Shown piece by piece: positions 18,463 through 26,844 of a DNA stretch of 64,000 bases; positions within the stretch are counted from its first letter, which is position 1; every line of letters begins with the position of its first letter. This DNA comes from Amycolatopsis mediterranei (GTDB lineage Bacteria > Actinomycetota > Actinomycetes > Mycobacteriales > Pseudonocardiaceae): NCBI RefSeq assembly GCF_026017845.1, contig NZ_CP100416.1, positions 7,565,326-7,629,325 on the forward strand. The letters are read 5' to 3'. The position numbers and the translations under genes were made by a program. The notes below the pieces were generated by a model. The model did not search any database. It saw only the letters and a program-made list of their open reading frames with translations, and was not told where the DNA came from.

Positions 18463-18875
18463 TGAGCACCGCCGCGTCACGCAGCCAGGCCCCGGTCCCC
18501 GGGCGCCGATCCACCCGGCAGCGGTCCGCGGTCGTCGAGCTGCTGAGCACGATCGACGACTTCCGTTCGGCCCAGGAACTCCACGACGAGCTGCGCAAAC
18601 GCGGCGACGGAATCGGCCTGACGACGGTGTACCGCACGCTGCAGTCGCTGTCGGAAGCGGGCGAGATCGACGTGCTGCGCACCGATTCGGGCGAGGCGAT
18701 CTACCGGCGGTGTTCGGCGCACCACCACCATCACCTGGTGTGCCGCCTCTGCGGCCGCACGGTCGAGGTCGAGGGGCCGGCGGTGGAGCGCTGGGCGGAG
18801 AAGATCGCGGCCGAGCACGGTTTTTCGGAGATTTCGCACACGGTGGAGATCACCGGCACCTGCGCCGAGCACTAG
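18462..18875 (+). CDS. zur: zinc uptake regulator, Fur family
   Basis: 137 residues: an N-terminal winged helix (RSTRQRSAVVELLSTIDDF through LTTVYRTLQSLSEAGEIDVL), the His-rich regulatory loop AHHHHHLVCRLCG with Cys94-x2-Cys97, and a second structural pair Cys134-x2-His137 at the C-terminus. This is the FurB/Zur pattern: it represses zinc-uptake and zinc-free ribosomal protein genes when zinc is bound. It is coupled to smtB. Its stop shares CTAG with the convergent lipoprotein gene. Confidence 0.92.
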   Translation: MSTAASRSQAPVPGRRSTRQRSAVVELLSTIDDFRSAQELHDELRKRGDGIGLTTVYRTLQSLSEAGEIDVLRTDSGEAIYRRCSAHHHHHLVCRLCGRTVEVEGPAVERWAEKIAAEHGFSEISHTVEITGTCAEH

Positions 18876-19654
18876 TGCGGCGGGGTCGTCCCCTGCCGGT
18901 CCAGCGCGGTCTCTCCCGTGCACGTGAGTTCGCCGGGCTGGACCTGTGCCCACGAGGGACGCCACACCAGCGTGGTGCCGTTCACCCGTGAGCCCAGCAG
19001 GCAGTCGATCCCGCCGGTCGACCGATCGCCCGCCCGGTAGGCGACACCGACGTCGGCACCTCGCAAGGCGACGTCCTGCAGCGGCGCCCGGTCCGCGGTC
19101 TGCGTGTCGGGGTTGAACGGCCGCGGCGCCGGCATCGAGCGCGCCAACGCGGCGAGCACGTCGTTCTCGGTCACGGCCGCGGGAAGCCCGGTGAGCACGG
19201 TCTGCAGCGCCGGGTCGAAGCCTTCCGGCACTTCCCAGCGCGGGATCGGCGGCGGGTTCACCGGCGTCGCGCCCGCCGGGCAGTCCCGCCGGCTCGGTCC
19301 GCTCACCCAGCCGCGGAAGTTGAAGCCGACGTTGTAGCAGGCCGTCACCGGCTTCCGCGGGAACCACTCGTCCTGGGAACCGTCGTGGTGCACCCGGAAC
19401 ACGAGGTGCACCGTCGTGGCCTCCGGGTCGTCCGAAGGCGTGTCCCGCATTTCGACCACCGCGAAGTCCGGCGAACGGCCGAGATCGGTTTCGAGTGCCT
19501 TCCGCGCATACGCGGCGGCCGAAGTCTGCGGCGGGGAATCGATCTCCCGGGCCACCTGCTTGGCGTCCCGGTCGGTCTCCGTGTCCCCGGCCGCACACGC
19601 GACCAGCGCGGCCGCACACAGCACGGAAAGGCCAGCCACCCCGGCAATCCTCAC
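18872..19654 (-). CDS. putative lipoprotein, unknown function
   Basis: 260 residues. The N-terminus is a lipoprotein signal peptide with a lipobox ending at Cys near residue 20 (LVACAAGDTE), so the mature protein would be lipid-anchored on the outer face of the membrane. The rest is soluble with four further Cys (ACYNVGF, RDCPAG, GIDCLLG, LTCTGE), probably two disulfides. No family recognised. It converges on zur with the two stops sharing CTAG, and lies 36 bp upstream of nothing else on its strand, so it is probably a single-gene transcript. Confidence 0.75.
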   Translation of the reverse strand: MRIAGVAGLSVLCAAALVACAAGDTETDRDAKQVAREIDSPPQTSAAAYARKALETDLGRSPDFAVVEMRDTPSDDPEATTVHLVFRVHHDGSQDEWFPRKPVTACYNVGFNFRGWVSGPSRRDCPAGATPVNPPPIPRWEVPEGFDPALQTVLTGLPAAVTENDVLAALARSMPAPRPFNPDTQTADRAPLQDVALRGADVGVAYRAGDRSTGGIDCLLGSRVNGTTLVWRPSWAQVQPGELTCTGETALDRQGTTPPH

Positions 19655-19690
19655 CGGATCGAGAGTACGCGCACGACGGCGGCCGGATCC

Positions 19691-20428
19691 TCAGTATTCG
19701 TAAGGGTCTTTCGGGGCCGGCACGGTCGTCACCGAGGTGGGGGCGAAGTCCGGGGTGTAGCTGTTGTCCTTCGTGGCCGTGCCCGGGACCACCTCGCCCG
19801 TCACCTGGATCCACGCGTCGCTCGCCAGGTGGTCCGCTTCGCCGCCACGGAGGCGGACCGTCACCGGGAACGCGTCCGCCGCGCAGCAGCTGATCACCAA
19901 GCGGGCCAGCAACGTGCTGCCGTCGGTGTGGACCACGAATCCGGTCAGGGAAACGGTGCGGCCGTTCAACGTGCCTGCCGAGTCCCAGCCCGCGCGGCTG
20001 ACGAACTCGTTGACCGGCAACGGCACCACGTTGCCCGCCGGCAGCGGCGGGAACGCAGCCGCGTTGGCCACCGCCGCGCTCGCCGGGACGCGGGCCTCCG
20101 TGCGGATCACCGAGTCCGCGCCCAGTGCCGGTGGCGCGACCAGGAACACCGCCAGCACCGGCACCAGCAGCAGCCACGCCGGACGCGCCGAGTGCGCGTG
20201 GCCTTCGTGCTCGTCGTGCTCCTCGTGCTCGTCCGGAACGGTCTTCCGCGACGCCACCAGGTCGCGGACGATCGCCACCGCGCCCAGCAGCACCATCACC
20301 GCGCCGCCCGTGATGATCCACGGCTGCTGCGCCGGCTTCACGTACCGCAGGTAGTCGCCGTTGACCGCGATCTTGACCAGCGCCCCGCCGAGCAGGATCA
20401 GCAGGATGTTCTGGGTTTCCCGTTTCAC
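19691..20428 (-). CDS. TIGR03943-family protein (DUF1980), YcgQ-like
   Basis: 245 residues from GTG 20428: three membrane helices with a His/acid-rich cytosolic loop (DEHEEHDEHEGHAH) between the second and third, then an extracytoplasmic domain with a CC pair (LVISCCAADAFPV) and an OB-like beta region. The family pairs with COG0701 permeases, as in B. subtilis ycgR-ycgQ, and is often under Zur control. The start overlaps the permease stop as GTGA. The His/acid loop is a plausible metal-binding patch. A role in zinc or divalent metal handling is inferred from family and from the nearby smtB-zur. Confidence 0.82.
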   Translation of the reverse strand: MKRETQNILLILLGGALVKIAVNGDYLRYVKPAQQPWIITGGAVMVLLGAVAIVRDLVASRKTVPDEHEEHDEHEGHAHSARPAWLLLVPVLAVFLVAPPALGADSVIRTEARVPASAAVANAAAFPPLPAGNVVPLPVNEFVSRAGWDSAGTLNGRTVSLTGFVVHTDGSTLLARLVISCCAADAFPVTVRLRGGEADHLASDAWIQVTGEVVPGTATKDNSYTPDFAPTSVTTVPAPKDPYEY

Positions 20429-21468
20429 GCGACCCCCACCAGGAATCCGGCCCCGAGCGCGCAGGCCACCGCCACCACGAACGTCACCGGCGCGAACCGC
20501 ACCGCGAACGACCGGCCGAACGTGCCGGCCTGCAACGCGAACAGCTTGACGTCGATTGCCGGGCCGACGACCAGGAACACCAGCTTCGGCAGCAGCGGCA
20601 ACGCCGTCAGCGACGCCGCGACGAACGCGTCCGCCTCGCTGCACAGCGCCAGCACCACCGCCAGCACCGCCATCACCACCACGCCCAGCACGAGCTGGCC
20701 GCCCAGCACCCCGAACCACTTCGCCGGCACCAGGACGTTCAACGCCGACGAGATCAGCGCCCCCAGCACCAGGAAACCGCCCGCCTCGACCAGGTCCGTC
20801 CGCGCGGTCTCGGCGAACACCCGCCACCGCTGCCCGCCCGCCACATCCGGGAGGCGCCGGAGCGCGCGCGAAGCGATCCACTCGAGCTTGCCCCAGCGGG
20901 CCCACAGCCAGCCCATCACCATCGCCGTCGCCAACGAGCCGGCGAACCGCGCCAGCACCATCTCCGGCTTGCCCGGGAACGCGACCGCGGTCGCCACCAG
21001 CACCACCGGGTTCACCGCGGGCGCCGCGAGCAGGAACGTCAGCGCCGCGGCCGGCGCCACGCCCTGCCCCATCAGCCGCCGCGCCACCGGCACCGAAGCG
21101 CATTCACACCCCGGCAGCGCGACCCCGGCCAGCCCGGCGACGCCGACGGCCGCCCCGGCCCGGCGCGGCAGCACCTTCTGCAGCACGCGCGCGGGCACGA
21201 ACGCGGCGATGGCCCCGCTGATCAGCACGCCCAGCACCAGGAACGGCAGCGCCTGCACGCAGACGGCGACGAACACGGTCGAGCCGGTCCGCAGCGCGGG
21301 CACGTCGAACAGCTGCTGCAGCCAGCCCTGGCCGAGGATCGCGATGAGCAGGATCGCGCACAGCACTTCGACCGAGCTGATCCGGAACCGGCGCGTGCGC
21401 CGGCCGGGCTCGGCCTCGGTGTCGGAAACGATGTTCACGACCGCGATGATGCCAGTACCGCCCGACAC
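20425..21468 (-). CDS. COG0701 (DUF318) predicted permease, YcgR-like
   Basis: Up to 347 residues with about eight to ten membrane helices in two homologous halves. The first half ends in the family motif PGCECASVPVARRL followed by TFLLAAPAVNPVVL; the second contains LCSEADAFVAASL. A GTG start at 21435 (VNIVSDTE) may be the true one. It is coupled to the DUF1980 gene. Family members are proposed to move a divalent metal or small ligand; zinc is the best guess from context. Confidence 0.85.
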   Translation of the reverse strand: MSGGTGIIAVVNIVSDTEAEPGRRTRRFRISSVEVLCAILLIAILGQGWLQQLFDVPALRTGSTVFVAVCVQALPFLVLGVLISGAIAAFVPARVLQKVLPRRAGAAVGVAGLAGVALPGCECASVPVARRLMGQGVAPAAALTFLLAAPAVNPVVLVATAVAFPGKPEMVLARFAGSLATAMVMGWLWARWGKLEWIASRALRRLPDVAGGQRWRVFAETARTDLVEAGGFLVLGALISSALNVLVPAKWFGVLGGQLVLGVVVMAVLAVVLALCSEADAFVAASLTALPLLPKLVFLVVGPAIDVKLFALQAGTFGRSFAVRFAPVTFVVAVACALGAGFLVGVA

Positions 21469-21485
21469 CGCGGGGGGCGCACGGC

Positions 21486-21536
21486 CCGCGAACGGAGGAT
21501 CACGGTCCGTTTCGGTACCGAATCCTCCGTTCGCGG
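21486..21536. terminator. strong hairpin between uppS operon and zinc permease operon
   Basis: CCGCGAACGGAGGAT (21486-21500) and its exact inverse (21522-21536) form a 15-bp stem with a 21-nt loop that can pair again (CGGTACCG). It lies 23 bp past the stop of the YbjN-like gene and upstream of the permease start, both on the minus strand. A terminator is the simplest reading, although no T-run follows. It could also be an operator for the permease operon. Confidence 0.6.
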
Positions 21537-21558
21537 CGGAAAGTCCACCCCGGACGGG

Positions 21559-21984
21559 TCAGTCGCCGGGCACGATTCCGGGCAGATCGGTCCGCAGCTG
21601 CGAAGCCGTCGACACGACCAGCATCAGCAACGTCCCGAGGGCCGGCGAGTCCAGCCCGGCCGCCGGGAACGCGTACCGCAGCGTCACGTCAGCCCCGTTG
21701 TCCGAATGCCCGATCCCGAGTGTCCCGAACAACCCCTGCCCGGCCCGCTCGGCGACGGCGATCGACAGCTCCGGCGCGTCCGCGAGGTCCCAGCCGACCA
21801 CGCAGGTCAGGGTGAGCACCGTGAGGCCCTCGCCGAGCCGGGTCGCCTGGATCACGCAGGGGACGCCACCGTGGGAGAACGTCAGCGCGCCGTCGTCGTC
21901 GACGTGGACCTCGAGGTAGCGCTCCAGGGCCTCCCGCGCCCGCGTCAGCAGCTCCGCGGTTTCGACTGCTTCCGTGGCGCTCAC
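21559..21984 (-). CDS. YbjN-domain / type III chaperone-like protein
   Basis: 141 residues, GTG start overlapping the uppS stop as GTGA. The fold pattern (N-terminal helix with [12 protein letters not shown], a beta sheet [35 protein letters not shown]-terminal helix) fits the YbjN/CesT-like peptide-binding family common in actinobacteria. No catalytic residues are evident. It is the last gene of the recO-uppS group, ahead of a strong hairpin. Confidence 0.65.
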   Translation of the reverse strand: MSATEAVETAELLTRAREALERYLEVHVDDDGALTFSHGGVPCVIQATRLGEGLTVLTLTCVVGWDLADAPELSIAVAERAGQGLFGTLGIGHSDNGADVTLRYAFPAAGLDSPALGTLLMLVVSTASQLRTDLPGIVPGD

Positions 21985-22796
21985 GAAGAAGCCGCCTGGT
22001 CGACGGCGCCGCCGAAGCGGCGATCCCGCTTCGCGAATTCCAGGCAGGCCCGCCACAGGTGGGTCCGGTCGAAGTCCGGGAAGAGCGTGTCCTGGTAGAC
22101 CATCTCGGCGTAGGCCGACTGCCACAGCAGGAAGTTCGACGTCCGCTGCTCGCCCGAAGGCCGCAGGAACAGGTCCACGTCCGGCATGTCCGGCTGGTAC
22201 AGGTACTTCCCGATGGTCTTCTCGTTGACCTTGTCGGGGTTCAGCTTCCCGGCCGCGACGTCCTGCGCGATCCGCTGCATCGCGTCGCCGAGCTCGGCGC
22301 GGCCGCCGTAGTTGACGCACATGGTCATGTTCAGCGCCGTGTTGTCCTTGGTCTTTTCCTCGGCCGCCTGCAGCTCCTTGATGACCGACGCCCACAGCTT
22401 CGGCCGCCGCCCCGCCCACCGGATGCGCACGCCGATCGAGCCCAGGTAGTCGACCTGGCGGCGGATGGTGTCGCGGTTGAAGCCCATCAGGAACCGCACC
22501 TCTTCGGGGCTGCGCTTCCAGTTCTCGGTCGAGAACGCGTACACCGACAGCCACTTGACGCCGAGCTCGACCGCTCCGCTGGCGACGTCGATCATCACCG
22601 CTTCGCCGCGCTTGTGCCCCTCGATCCGCGGCAGGCCGCGCTGGTTGGCCCAGCGGCCGTTGCCGTCCATGACCAGCGCGACGTGCTTCGGCACCAGTTC
22701 GCGCGGGATTTCCGGCGGTTTCGCGCCCGACGGGTGCGGATCCGGGGCCCGCAGCTCGTATCGCGACGCCTTGTTCTCGCGTCCCCTGCGCAGCAC
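21981..22796 (-). CDS. uppS: isoprenyl (polyprenyl diphosphate) transferase
   Basis: 271 residues from GTG 22796, which follows GGGAGG. It shows cis-prenyltransferase signatures: [28 protein letters not shown] (catalytic Asp, FARM-type region), [20 protein letters not shown], and the C-terminal [24 protein letters not shown]. It makes the C50/C55 polyprenyl carrier lipid for peptidoglycan and arabinogalactan assembly. It sits between recO and a small coupled gene, as in mycobacteria (Rv2361c). Confidence 0.93.
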   Translation of the reverse strand: MLRRGRENKASRYELRAPDPHPSGAKPPEIPRELVPKHVALVMDGNGRWANQRGLPRIEGHKRGEAVMIDVASGAVELGVKWLSVYAFSTENWKRSPEEVRFLMGFNRDTIRRQVDYLGSIGVRIRWAGRRPKLWASVIKELQAAEEKTKDNTALNMTMCVNYGGRAELGDAMQRIAQDVAAGKLNPDKVNEKTIGKYLYQPDMPDVDLFLRPSGEQRTSNFLLWQSAYAEMVYQDTLFPDFDRTHLWRACLEFAKRDRRFGGAVDQAASS

Positions 22797-22837
22797 TGCG
22801 AGCCTCCCTGACTGGGTGAATCCGATCAGGCCCGACA

Positions 22838-23716
22838 CTACTGCCCGGGCGGTACCTGGCTTTCGGGGGTGGCGGAGCCCCCGGCCCGGGGCGAAGCCCC
22901 GGATGTCACCACCTGCCCTTCGGGGGTCCGGGTGGCGGAGCCCCCGGCCCGGGGCGCAGCCCCGGATGTCACGTTCTCCCGGGGGCGTCGCTCGACCAGG
23001 GGCAGCGACCTCAGCTGCCGCTCCAGGTGCCACTGCAGGTGGGCCGCGACCAGCCCGCTCGCGTCGCGGCGGGTGCCGGGCAGGGTCGCCTCGGCCAGCG
23101 GCCATTCGCCGTGCAGCAGGGCGGTGAGCAGGGCCAGGACCTCGGGGGCGGGGTGCACGCAGCCGGCGATCCGGCAGTCCTGGCACATCGAGCCGCCCGC
23201 GGCGACGCTGAACGCCGTGTGCGGGCCGGGCAGGCCGCAGCGGGCGCATTCGGTGAGCGCGGGCGCCCAGCCGGCGTAGGACATCGCGCGGAGGAAGAAC
23301 GCGTCGAGCACGAGGGAGGAGTCACGCGTCCCGTCGGCCAGCGCCCGCAGCGCGCCGACGACGAGGAGGTACAGCTTGAGCACCGGCTCGCCCTCTTCGG
23401 CCGAGAGCCGGTCCGCGGTTTCGGCGATCGCGCTGGCCGCGGTGTAGCTCTGGTAGTCGGCGACCAGCGGCAGCTGGAACGCGTCGACGGTCTCGACCTG
23501 GGTGATCACGTCGAGCGTCCGCCCGGTGTAGAACTGCACGTCGACGTGGCCGAACGGCTCCAGCCGGGCGCCGAAGCGCGACGAGGTGCGCCGCACGCCC
23601 TTCGCCACGGCGCGGACCTTGCCGTGCCGCCGGGTCAGCAGGGTGACGATCCGGTCGGCTTCACCCAGCTTGTGCGTGCGCAACACCACCCCGGTGTCGC
23701 GGTAGAGGTTCACCAC
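22838..23716 (-). CDS. recO: DNA repair protein RecO with repeat-derived C-terminal tail
   Basis: 292 residues. Residues 1-80 form the OB fold ([34 protein letters not shown]), then the helical domain and the Cys4 zinc site ([10 protein letters not shown] and [10 protein letters not shown]). RecO anneals ssDNA and loads RecA in the RecFOR pathway. The last 40 or so residues are two near-identical copies of [14 protein letters not shown], encoded by two tandem copies of a 63-bp unit. The tail is outside the usual RecO domain and is probably disordered. Confidence 0.93.
   Translation of the reverse strand: MVNLYRDTGVVLRTHKLGEADRIVTLLTRRHGKVRAVAKGVRRTSSRFGARLEPFGHVDVQFYTGRTLDVITQVETVDAFQLPLVADYQSYTAASAIAETADRLSAEEGEPVLKLYLLVVGALRALADGTRDSSLVLDAFFLRAMSYAGWAPALTECARCGLPGPHTAFSVAAGGSMCQDCRIAGCVHPAPEVLALLTALLHGEWPLAEATLPGTRRDASGLVAAHLQWHLERQLRSLPLVERRPRENVTSGAAPRAGGSATRTPEGQVVTSGASPRAGGSATPESQVPPGQ
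22867..22972. repeat. two tandem 63-bp repeats inside the 3' end of recO
   Basis: A 43-bp block starting GGGTGGCGGAGCCCCCGG occurs at 22867-22909 and 22930-22972 with one mismatch, a period of 63 bp or exactly 21 codons. Each block contains two GC-rich palindromes, CCGGGGC(T/G)(T/C)(C/G)GCCCCGG-like and GGGGGCTCCGCC-type. These are the kind of hairpins usually found between genes in actinobacteria. Here they are translated in frame as the RecO tail. Confidence 0.85.
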
Positions 23717-23750
23717 CCCGACATCGTCCCACTCTCGGGCGATGCCGGGG
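23716..23750. terminator. imperfect hairpin after the first dispanin gene
   Basis: CCCCGaCATCG (23716-23726) can pair with CGATGcCGGGG (23740-23750), two 5-bp stems split by one mismatch, 26 bp past the dispanin stop on the minus strand and touching the recO start. It is a plausible weak terminator separating the membrane-protein block from recO; no T-run. Confidence 0.35.
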
Positions 23751-23776
23751 TGGAGCGCCCCGCGGAAGCGCCGGTG

Positions 23777-24271
23777 TCAGGAGACGCCGTACGCGATCAG
23801 CGGGACCAGGAACGCGAACAGGAACAGGACGCAGCCGAGGCCGCCCAGGATGGAGGAGACCAGGCACAGCGTCTTGGTCGTGCGCGACGCCTGCTCCGCC
23901 ATCATGTAGTTGCCCTGGATTTTGTACGTGCCGACCTCGTTGGACTTCATGATGGCGAAGATGCCGAGGATGAGGCCACCGAGGAACAGCGAGGCGATCG
24001 CCCAGCCCTTGTAGTCCTTGATCTGGTTGATGTCGCCACCACCGGGCATGCCGTAGCCGGGGGCACCATAACCGGGCGCGCCGAAGCCGCCGGTGGGCGG
24101 CTGTCCGTACGGCGCGGGCTGTCCGTACGGGGCGGGCTGACCATACGGCGCGGGCTGACCATACGGCGCCGGCTGGCCGTAGGGCGCGGGCACGCCGCCG
24201 GACGGCGGGCCGTAGCCAGGCTGCTGCGGCTGCTGGCCGTAGGGCTGCTGCTGGCCGTAGGGATTGGTCAT
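23777..24271 (-). CDS. CD225/dispanin-family membrane protein with PAPYGQ repeats
   Basis: 164 residues from ATG 24271. Residues 1-85 are a Gln/Tyr/Pro/Gly-rich tail with five exact PAPYGQ repeats, then GYGMPGGG. The C-terminal half is the CD225/TM2-like module: a first helix in [22 protein letters not shown], an amphipathic loop with [22 protein letters not shown], and a second membrane helix. Bacterial functions for this family are unknown. It is one of three dispanins in a five-gene block between recO and era. The disordered tail resembles phase-separating or cell-wall-interacting low-complexity regions, but that is inference. Confidence 0.8.
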   Translation of the reverse strand: MTNPYGQQQPYGQQPQQPGYGPPSGGVPAPYGQPAPYGQPAPYGQPAPYGQPAPYGQPPTGGFGAPGYGAPGYGMPGGGDINQIKDYKGWAIASLFLGGLILGIFAIMKSNEVGTYKIQGNYMMAEQASRTTKTLCLVSSILGGLGCVLFLFAFLVPLIAYGVS

Positions 24272-24342
24272 GGCGTTGTACCCCAACTATTCGTGAACTT
24301 CCGCCGGGTGGCTCCGGCGGTGGCGCGGACGGACCGGACCGG

Positions 24343-25443
24343 TCAGCGCTGCTCGTTCGGCGGCTGGCCGAACTGGCCCGGCTGGATCTTCTGGGTCGCC
24401 TCGGGTTCGCCCGGTGCGTCCGGGCGCAGCATCTGGGTGCGCTCGGCCTGCTCGTCGAACGCGCTCCCGCCCCCGGTGCCCGGGCGCAGCATCTGGGTGC
24501 GCTCCGACTGCTCGTCGAAGGCGCCCCCGCCCGGCGGCGGCGCGAGCGGCTGTCCCGGCTGCTGCCCGAAGCCGCCCGGCTGCGGGGGCTGCGCGAAACC
24601 GCCGGAGGACGGCGGCTGGCCGAATCCGCCCGGCTGCGGCTGGCCGAAACCACCGGACTGCGGCTGCTGCGGGAAGCCACCGGAGGGCGGCTGGCCGAAC
24701 TGACCGGGCTGGCCGGGCTGGCCGGGCTGCTGCCCCGGCGGCGGGAAGCCGCCGGCGAACCCCTGCGCGCTCTGCTGCGCACTCTGCTGGGCGAACGGCG
24801 CGCCCGCGTCGTCGGCGTTGATCACGACGGTGCCGACGATCTTGTCGGCGAGGGTCTGGCTCTTGTCGTCCCACAGCGGCCACAGCCAGCCGACGTAGCA
24901 GATGACGCTGTCGACGGCGTGGGCGAGATCGCGCAGGAACGCCATCCCGGGGCCGACCGGCTGCCCGGTGTCCTCGCGGACGAGCTTGATCTTAGCGATC
25001 CGCTTGCCGAGCGACTGCCCGGTGTTGCCCTGCTGGATCCACCGGTTGTAGATGGACCAGGCGATCCAGGCGAGCCAGCCGAGGCCGCCGATGGCCAGGA
25101 TCGGGCCGGCTTTGCCGACGATCGCCGAGAACAGGCCGGCGACGATGTAGATCACGAGGATCGGGCTGAAGTCGATGAGCCAGCCGAGGGCACGCTGCCC
25201 CCAGCTCGCGTAGTTCCGCGGCGGTCCGAAGGGATTGCCCTGCTGGCCGAAGGGGGCGGGCTGGCCGTACGGCGCCTGCTGACCGTAGGGCGACTGTTGA
25301 CCGTACGGCGCCTGTTGGCCGTAGGGCGACTGCTGCCCGTACGGCGGCTGCCCCGGCTGCGGCTGCCCCGGCTGCGGCTGGCCGAACGGCTGCTGGCCAC
25401 CGGGCTGCTGCCCGAAGGACGGCTGCCCGTAGGGATCGGTCAT
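24343..25443 (-). CDS. RDD-domain membrane protein with low-complexity tails
   Basis: 366 residues. N-terminal Gln/Pro/Gly/Tyr repeats (SPYGQQAPYGQ units, 1-75) are followed by an RDD module: an Arg in the first helix region (YASWGQRALGWLIDF), helices, then GNTGQSLGKRIAKIKLV and a C-terminal Asp-containing helix (LRDLAHAVDSVICYVG). After residue 205 comes a second Pro/Gly/Gln tail with two copies of FDEQxERTQMLRP (Thr316, Thr336) and EATQKIQP (Thr350). These Thr-Gln-x-Leu/Ile sites look like phosphothreonine motifs recognised by FHA domains. Function unknown; some RDD proteins are ion transporters. Confidence 0.82.
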   Translation of the reverse strand: MTDPYGQPSFGQQPGGQQPFGQPQPGQPQPGQPPYGQQSPYGQQAPYGQQSPYGQQAPYGQPAPFGQQGNPFGPPRNYASWGQRALGWLIDFSPILVIYIVAGLFSAIVGKAGPILAIGGLGWLAWIAWSIYNRWIQQGNTGQSLGKRIAKIKLVREDTGQPVGPGMAFLRDLAHAVDSVICYVGWLWPLWDDKSQTLADKIVGTVVINADDAGAPFAQQSAQQSAQGFAGGFPPPGQQPGQPGQPGQFGQPPSGGFPQQPQSGGFGQPQPGGFGQPPSSGGFAQPPQPGGFGQQPGQPLAPPPGGGAFDEQSERTQMLRPGTGGGSAFDEQAERTQMLRPDAPGEPEATQKIQPGQFGQPPNEQR

Positions 25444-25628
25444 TGGGTCTTCCCCTCGCTGGTCACTCCACCGCACGCCCCGTGCGGAACCATCGCGGAT
25501 GTACGGCGCGGTCCGCGGGAGCGTACTCGGTTGACGATCGGCTTCGCCGCGCAGGCTTCAGCTGTCCGGGTGAATCCCATGCCCGTCCGACGCGGCCCGT
25601 CGCGGCCCGGTTCCCGGGCCGCCGGAGA

Positions 25629-26084
25629 TCAGACGCGCAGGCCCGTGAACGGGGCGAACGGCAGGTTGCGAACGACGAACCAGATGACGAACACGGTCGA
25701 AAACACCAGCGGTGTCCACCGCCAGTGGAGCCAGCTGTTCATCGCGCGGCCGCGCAGGCGCCCGAGCGTCCACGCGACGGTGCTCCACACCAGCAGCAGC
25801 ACGACGACCAGCGAGACGGCGTTGTAGTGCAAGGCCGCGGGGAGGTTGCCGTGCATCAGGCTGTAGGCCATCCGCATGCCGCCGCAGCCGGGGCAGTCGA
25901 TGCCGAGCAGCGCCTTGGTCGGGCAGATCGGCAGGAAGCCGCCGGGCGTGGTCGGGTCGCCGATCCAGACGGCCGCGCAGCACACGCCGAGCCCCGCGAC
26001 GACGGCCATCGGCGCGCCGAGCGCGCGCAGTTTGGCCTTGGCGCCGTGCGCGGGGTATCCCGTGTAGACGGTCGTCGTGGTCAC
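25629..26084 (-). CDS. DUF2752 membrane protein
   Basis: 151 residues from GTG 26084, overlapping the dispanin stop as GTGA. It has three to four membrane helices and the family motif LPICPTKALLGIDCPGCGGMRMAYSLMHG, with three closely spaced Cys that could bind metal. A second conserved stretch is NLPFAPF near the C-terminus. DUF2752 proteins are widespread and uncharacterised and frequently neighbour CD225 or TM2 genes, as here, which suggests a joint membrane role. Confidence 0.82.
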   Translation of the reverse strand: MTTTTVYTGYPAHGAKAKLRALGAPMAVVAGLGVCCAAVWIGDPTTPGGFLPICPTKALLGIDCPGCGGMRMAYSLMHGNLPAALHYNAVSLVVVLLLVWSTVAWTLGRLRGRAMNSWLHWRWTPLVFSTVFVIWFVVRNLPFAPFTGLRV

Positions 26085-26428
26085 GGCCGCCAGCCCGTCG
26101 AGAAGACGCCGATCCCCGCCAGCACGACGAAGAAGAGGACGTAGAGCAGCAGAAGGATCCCGATCGAGATGGCCGACCACATCGCCCACTTGCGGGCGTC
26201 GTTCGCGGCCTTCTGCGCCTCGGCGTGGAAGCCCTGGAACCAGAGCGTCTGCACCTGGCTGGACTTCACGATCGCGACCACACCCAGGGGCAGGCAGCAC
26301 AGCACGGTGCTCAGGATGGCCCACACCATGTTGTTGTCCGGCGGCGGCCCGTAGTTCGGCGGCGGGTAGCCGTAGCCGTAGCCCGGCCCGCCCGGGGGCG
26401 GGTACGGCGGCGGGTACTGATCGGTCAC
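26081..26428 (-). CDS. CD225/dispanin-family membrane protein (2)
   Basis: 115 residues. The N-terminal 30 are Pro/Tyr/Gly-rich (YPPPYPPPGGPGYGYGYPPP), followed by the CD225 core: NMVWAILSTVLCCLPLGVVAIVKSSQV with the Cys pair typical of IFITM-like proteins, an amphipathic stretch, then a second membrane helix. It is coupled to the DUF2752 gene and lies 26 bp downstream of the third dispanin gene on the same strand, so the three are probably one transcript. Function unknown. Confidence 0.85.
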   Translation of the reverse strand: MTDQYPPPYPPPGGPGYGYGYPPPNYGPPPDNNMVWAILSTVLCCLPLGVVAIVKSSQVQTLWFQGFHAEAQKAANDARKWAMWSAISIGILLLLYVLFFVVLAGIGVFSTGWRP

Positions 26429-26454
26429 CGGGTTCCTCCTGCTGCTCGCCTACG

Positions 26455-26844
26455 TCAGTATGACGGCGTGCTCGTGCCGAACTTGAGCGCACCCGCCATC
26501 AGCAGGATGATCCACAGCACGTTGACGACGACGCCGGCGACCGCGGCGATGATCGCCCACTTCTTGGCCGCGTTGGCGGCTTCCTGCGCGGCCGCGGTCT
26601 GGCCCTGCGCCCACAGGCTGTTCACCTTCGCGGCCTGCACGATCGACACGATGCCGAACGGGAGGCAGCACAGGATCGTGGTCAGGATCGCCCACACGAG
26701 GTTGTTGCTCGGGGGCGGGCCCGGCTGGTAGCCGCCCGGCTGCCCACCGGGGTAGTTCGGCTGCCCACCGGGGTAGTTCGGCTGGCCGCCGGGCTGGTTC
26801 GGCTGGTCGCCGGGGTAGTTGGGCATGCCCTGGCTGTCGCTCAT
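26455..26844 (-). CDS. CD225/dispanin-family membrane protein (3)
   Basis: 129 residues from ATG 26844. The N-terminus has PNYPGGQ repeats and ends in a Pro-rich linker; the core is NLVWAILTTILCCLPFGIVSIVQAAKVNSLWAQGQTAAAQEAANAAKK followed by a C-terminal membrane helix. The core is very close to that of the neighbouring dispanin, pointing to duplication with divergence of the low-complexity tails. First gene of the three-gene dispanin/DUF2752 unit. Confidence 0.85.
   Translation of the reverse strand: MSDSQGMPNYPGDQPNQPGGQPNYPGGQPNYPGGQPGGYQPGPPPSNNLVWAILTTILCCLPFGIVSIVQAAKVNSLWAQGQTAAAQEAANAAKKWAIIAAVAGVVVNVLWIILLMAGALKFGTSTPSY

Noticed and set aside
24100-25440. CRISPR-like short repeats
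   Set aside because: The repetition is codon-level (PAPYGQ, SPYGQQ) within two open reading frames, with no spacers.
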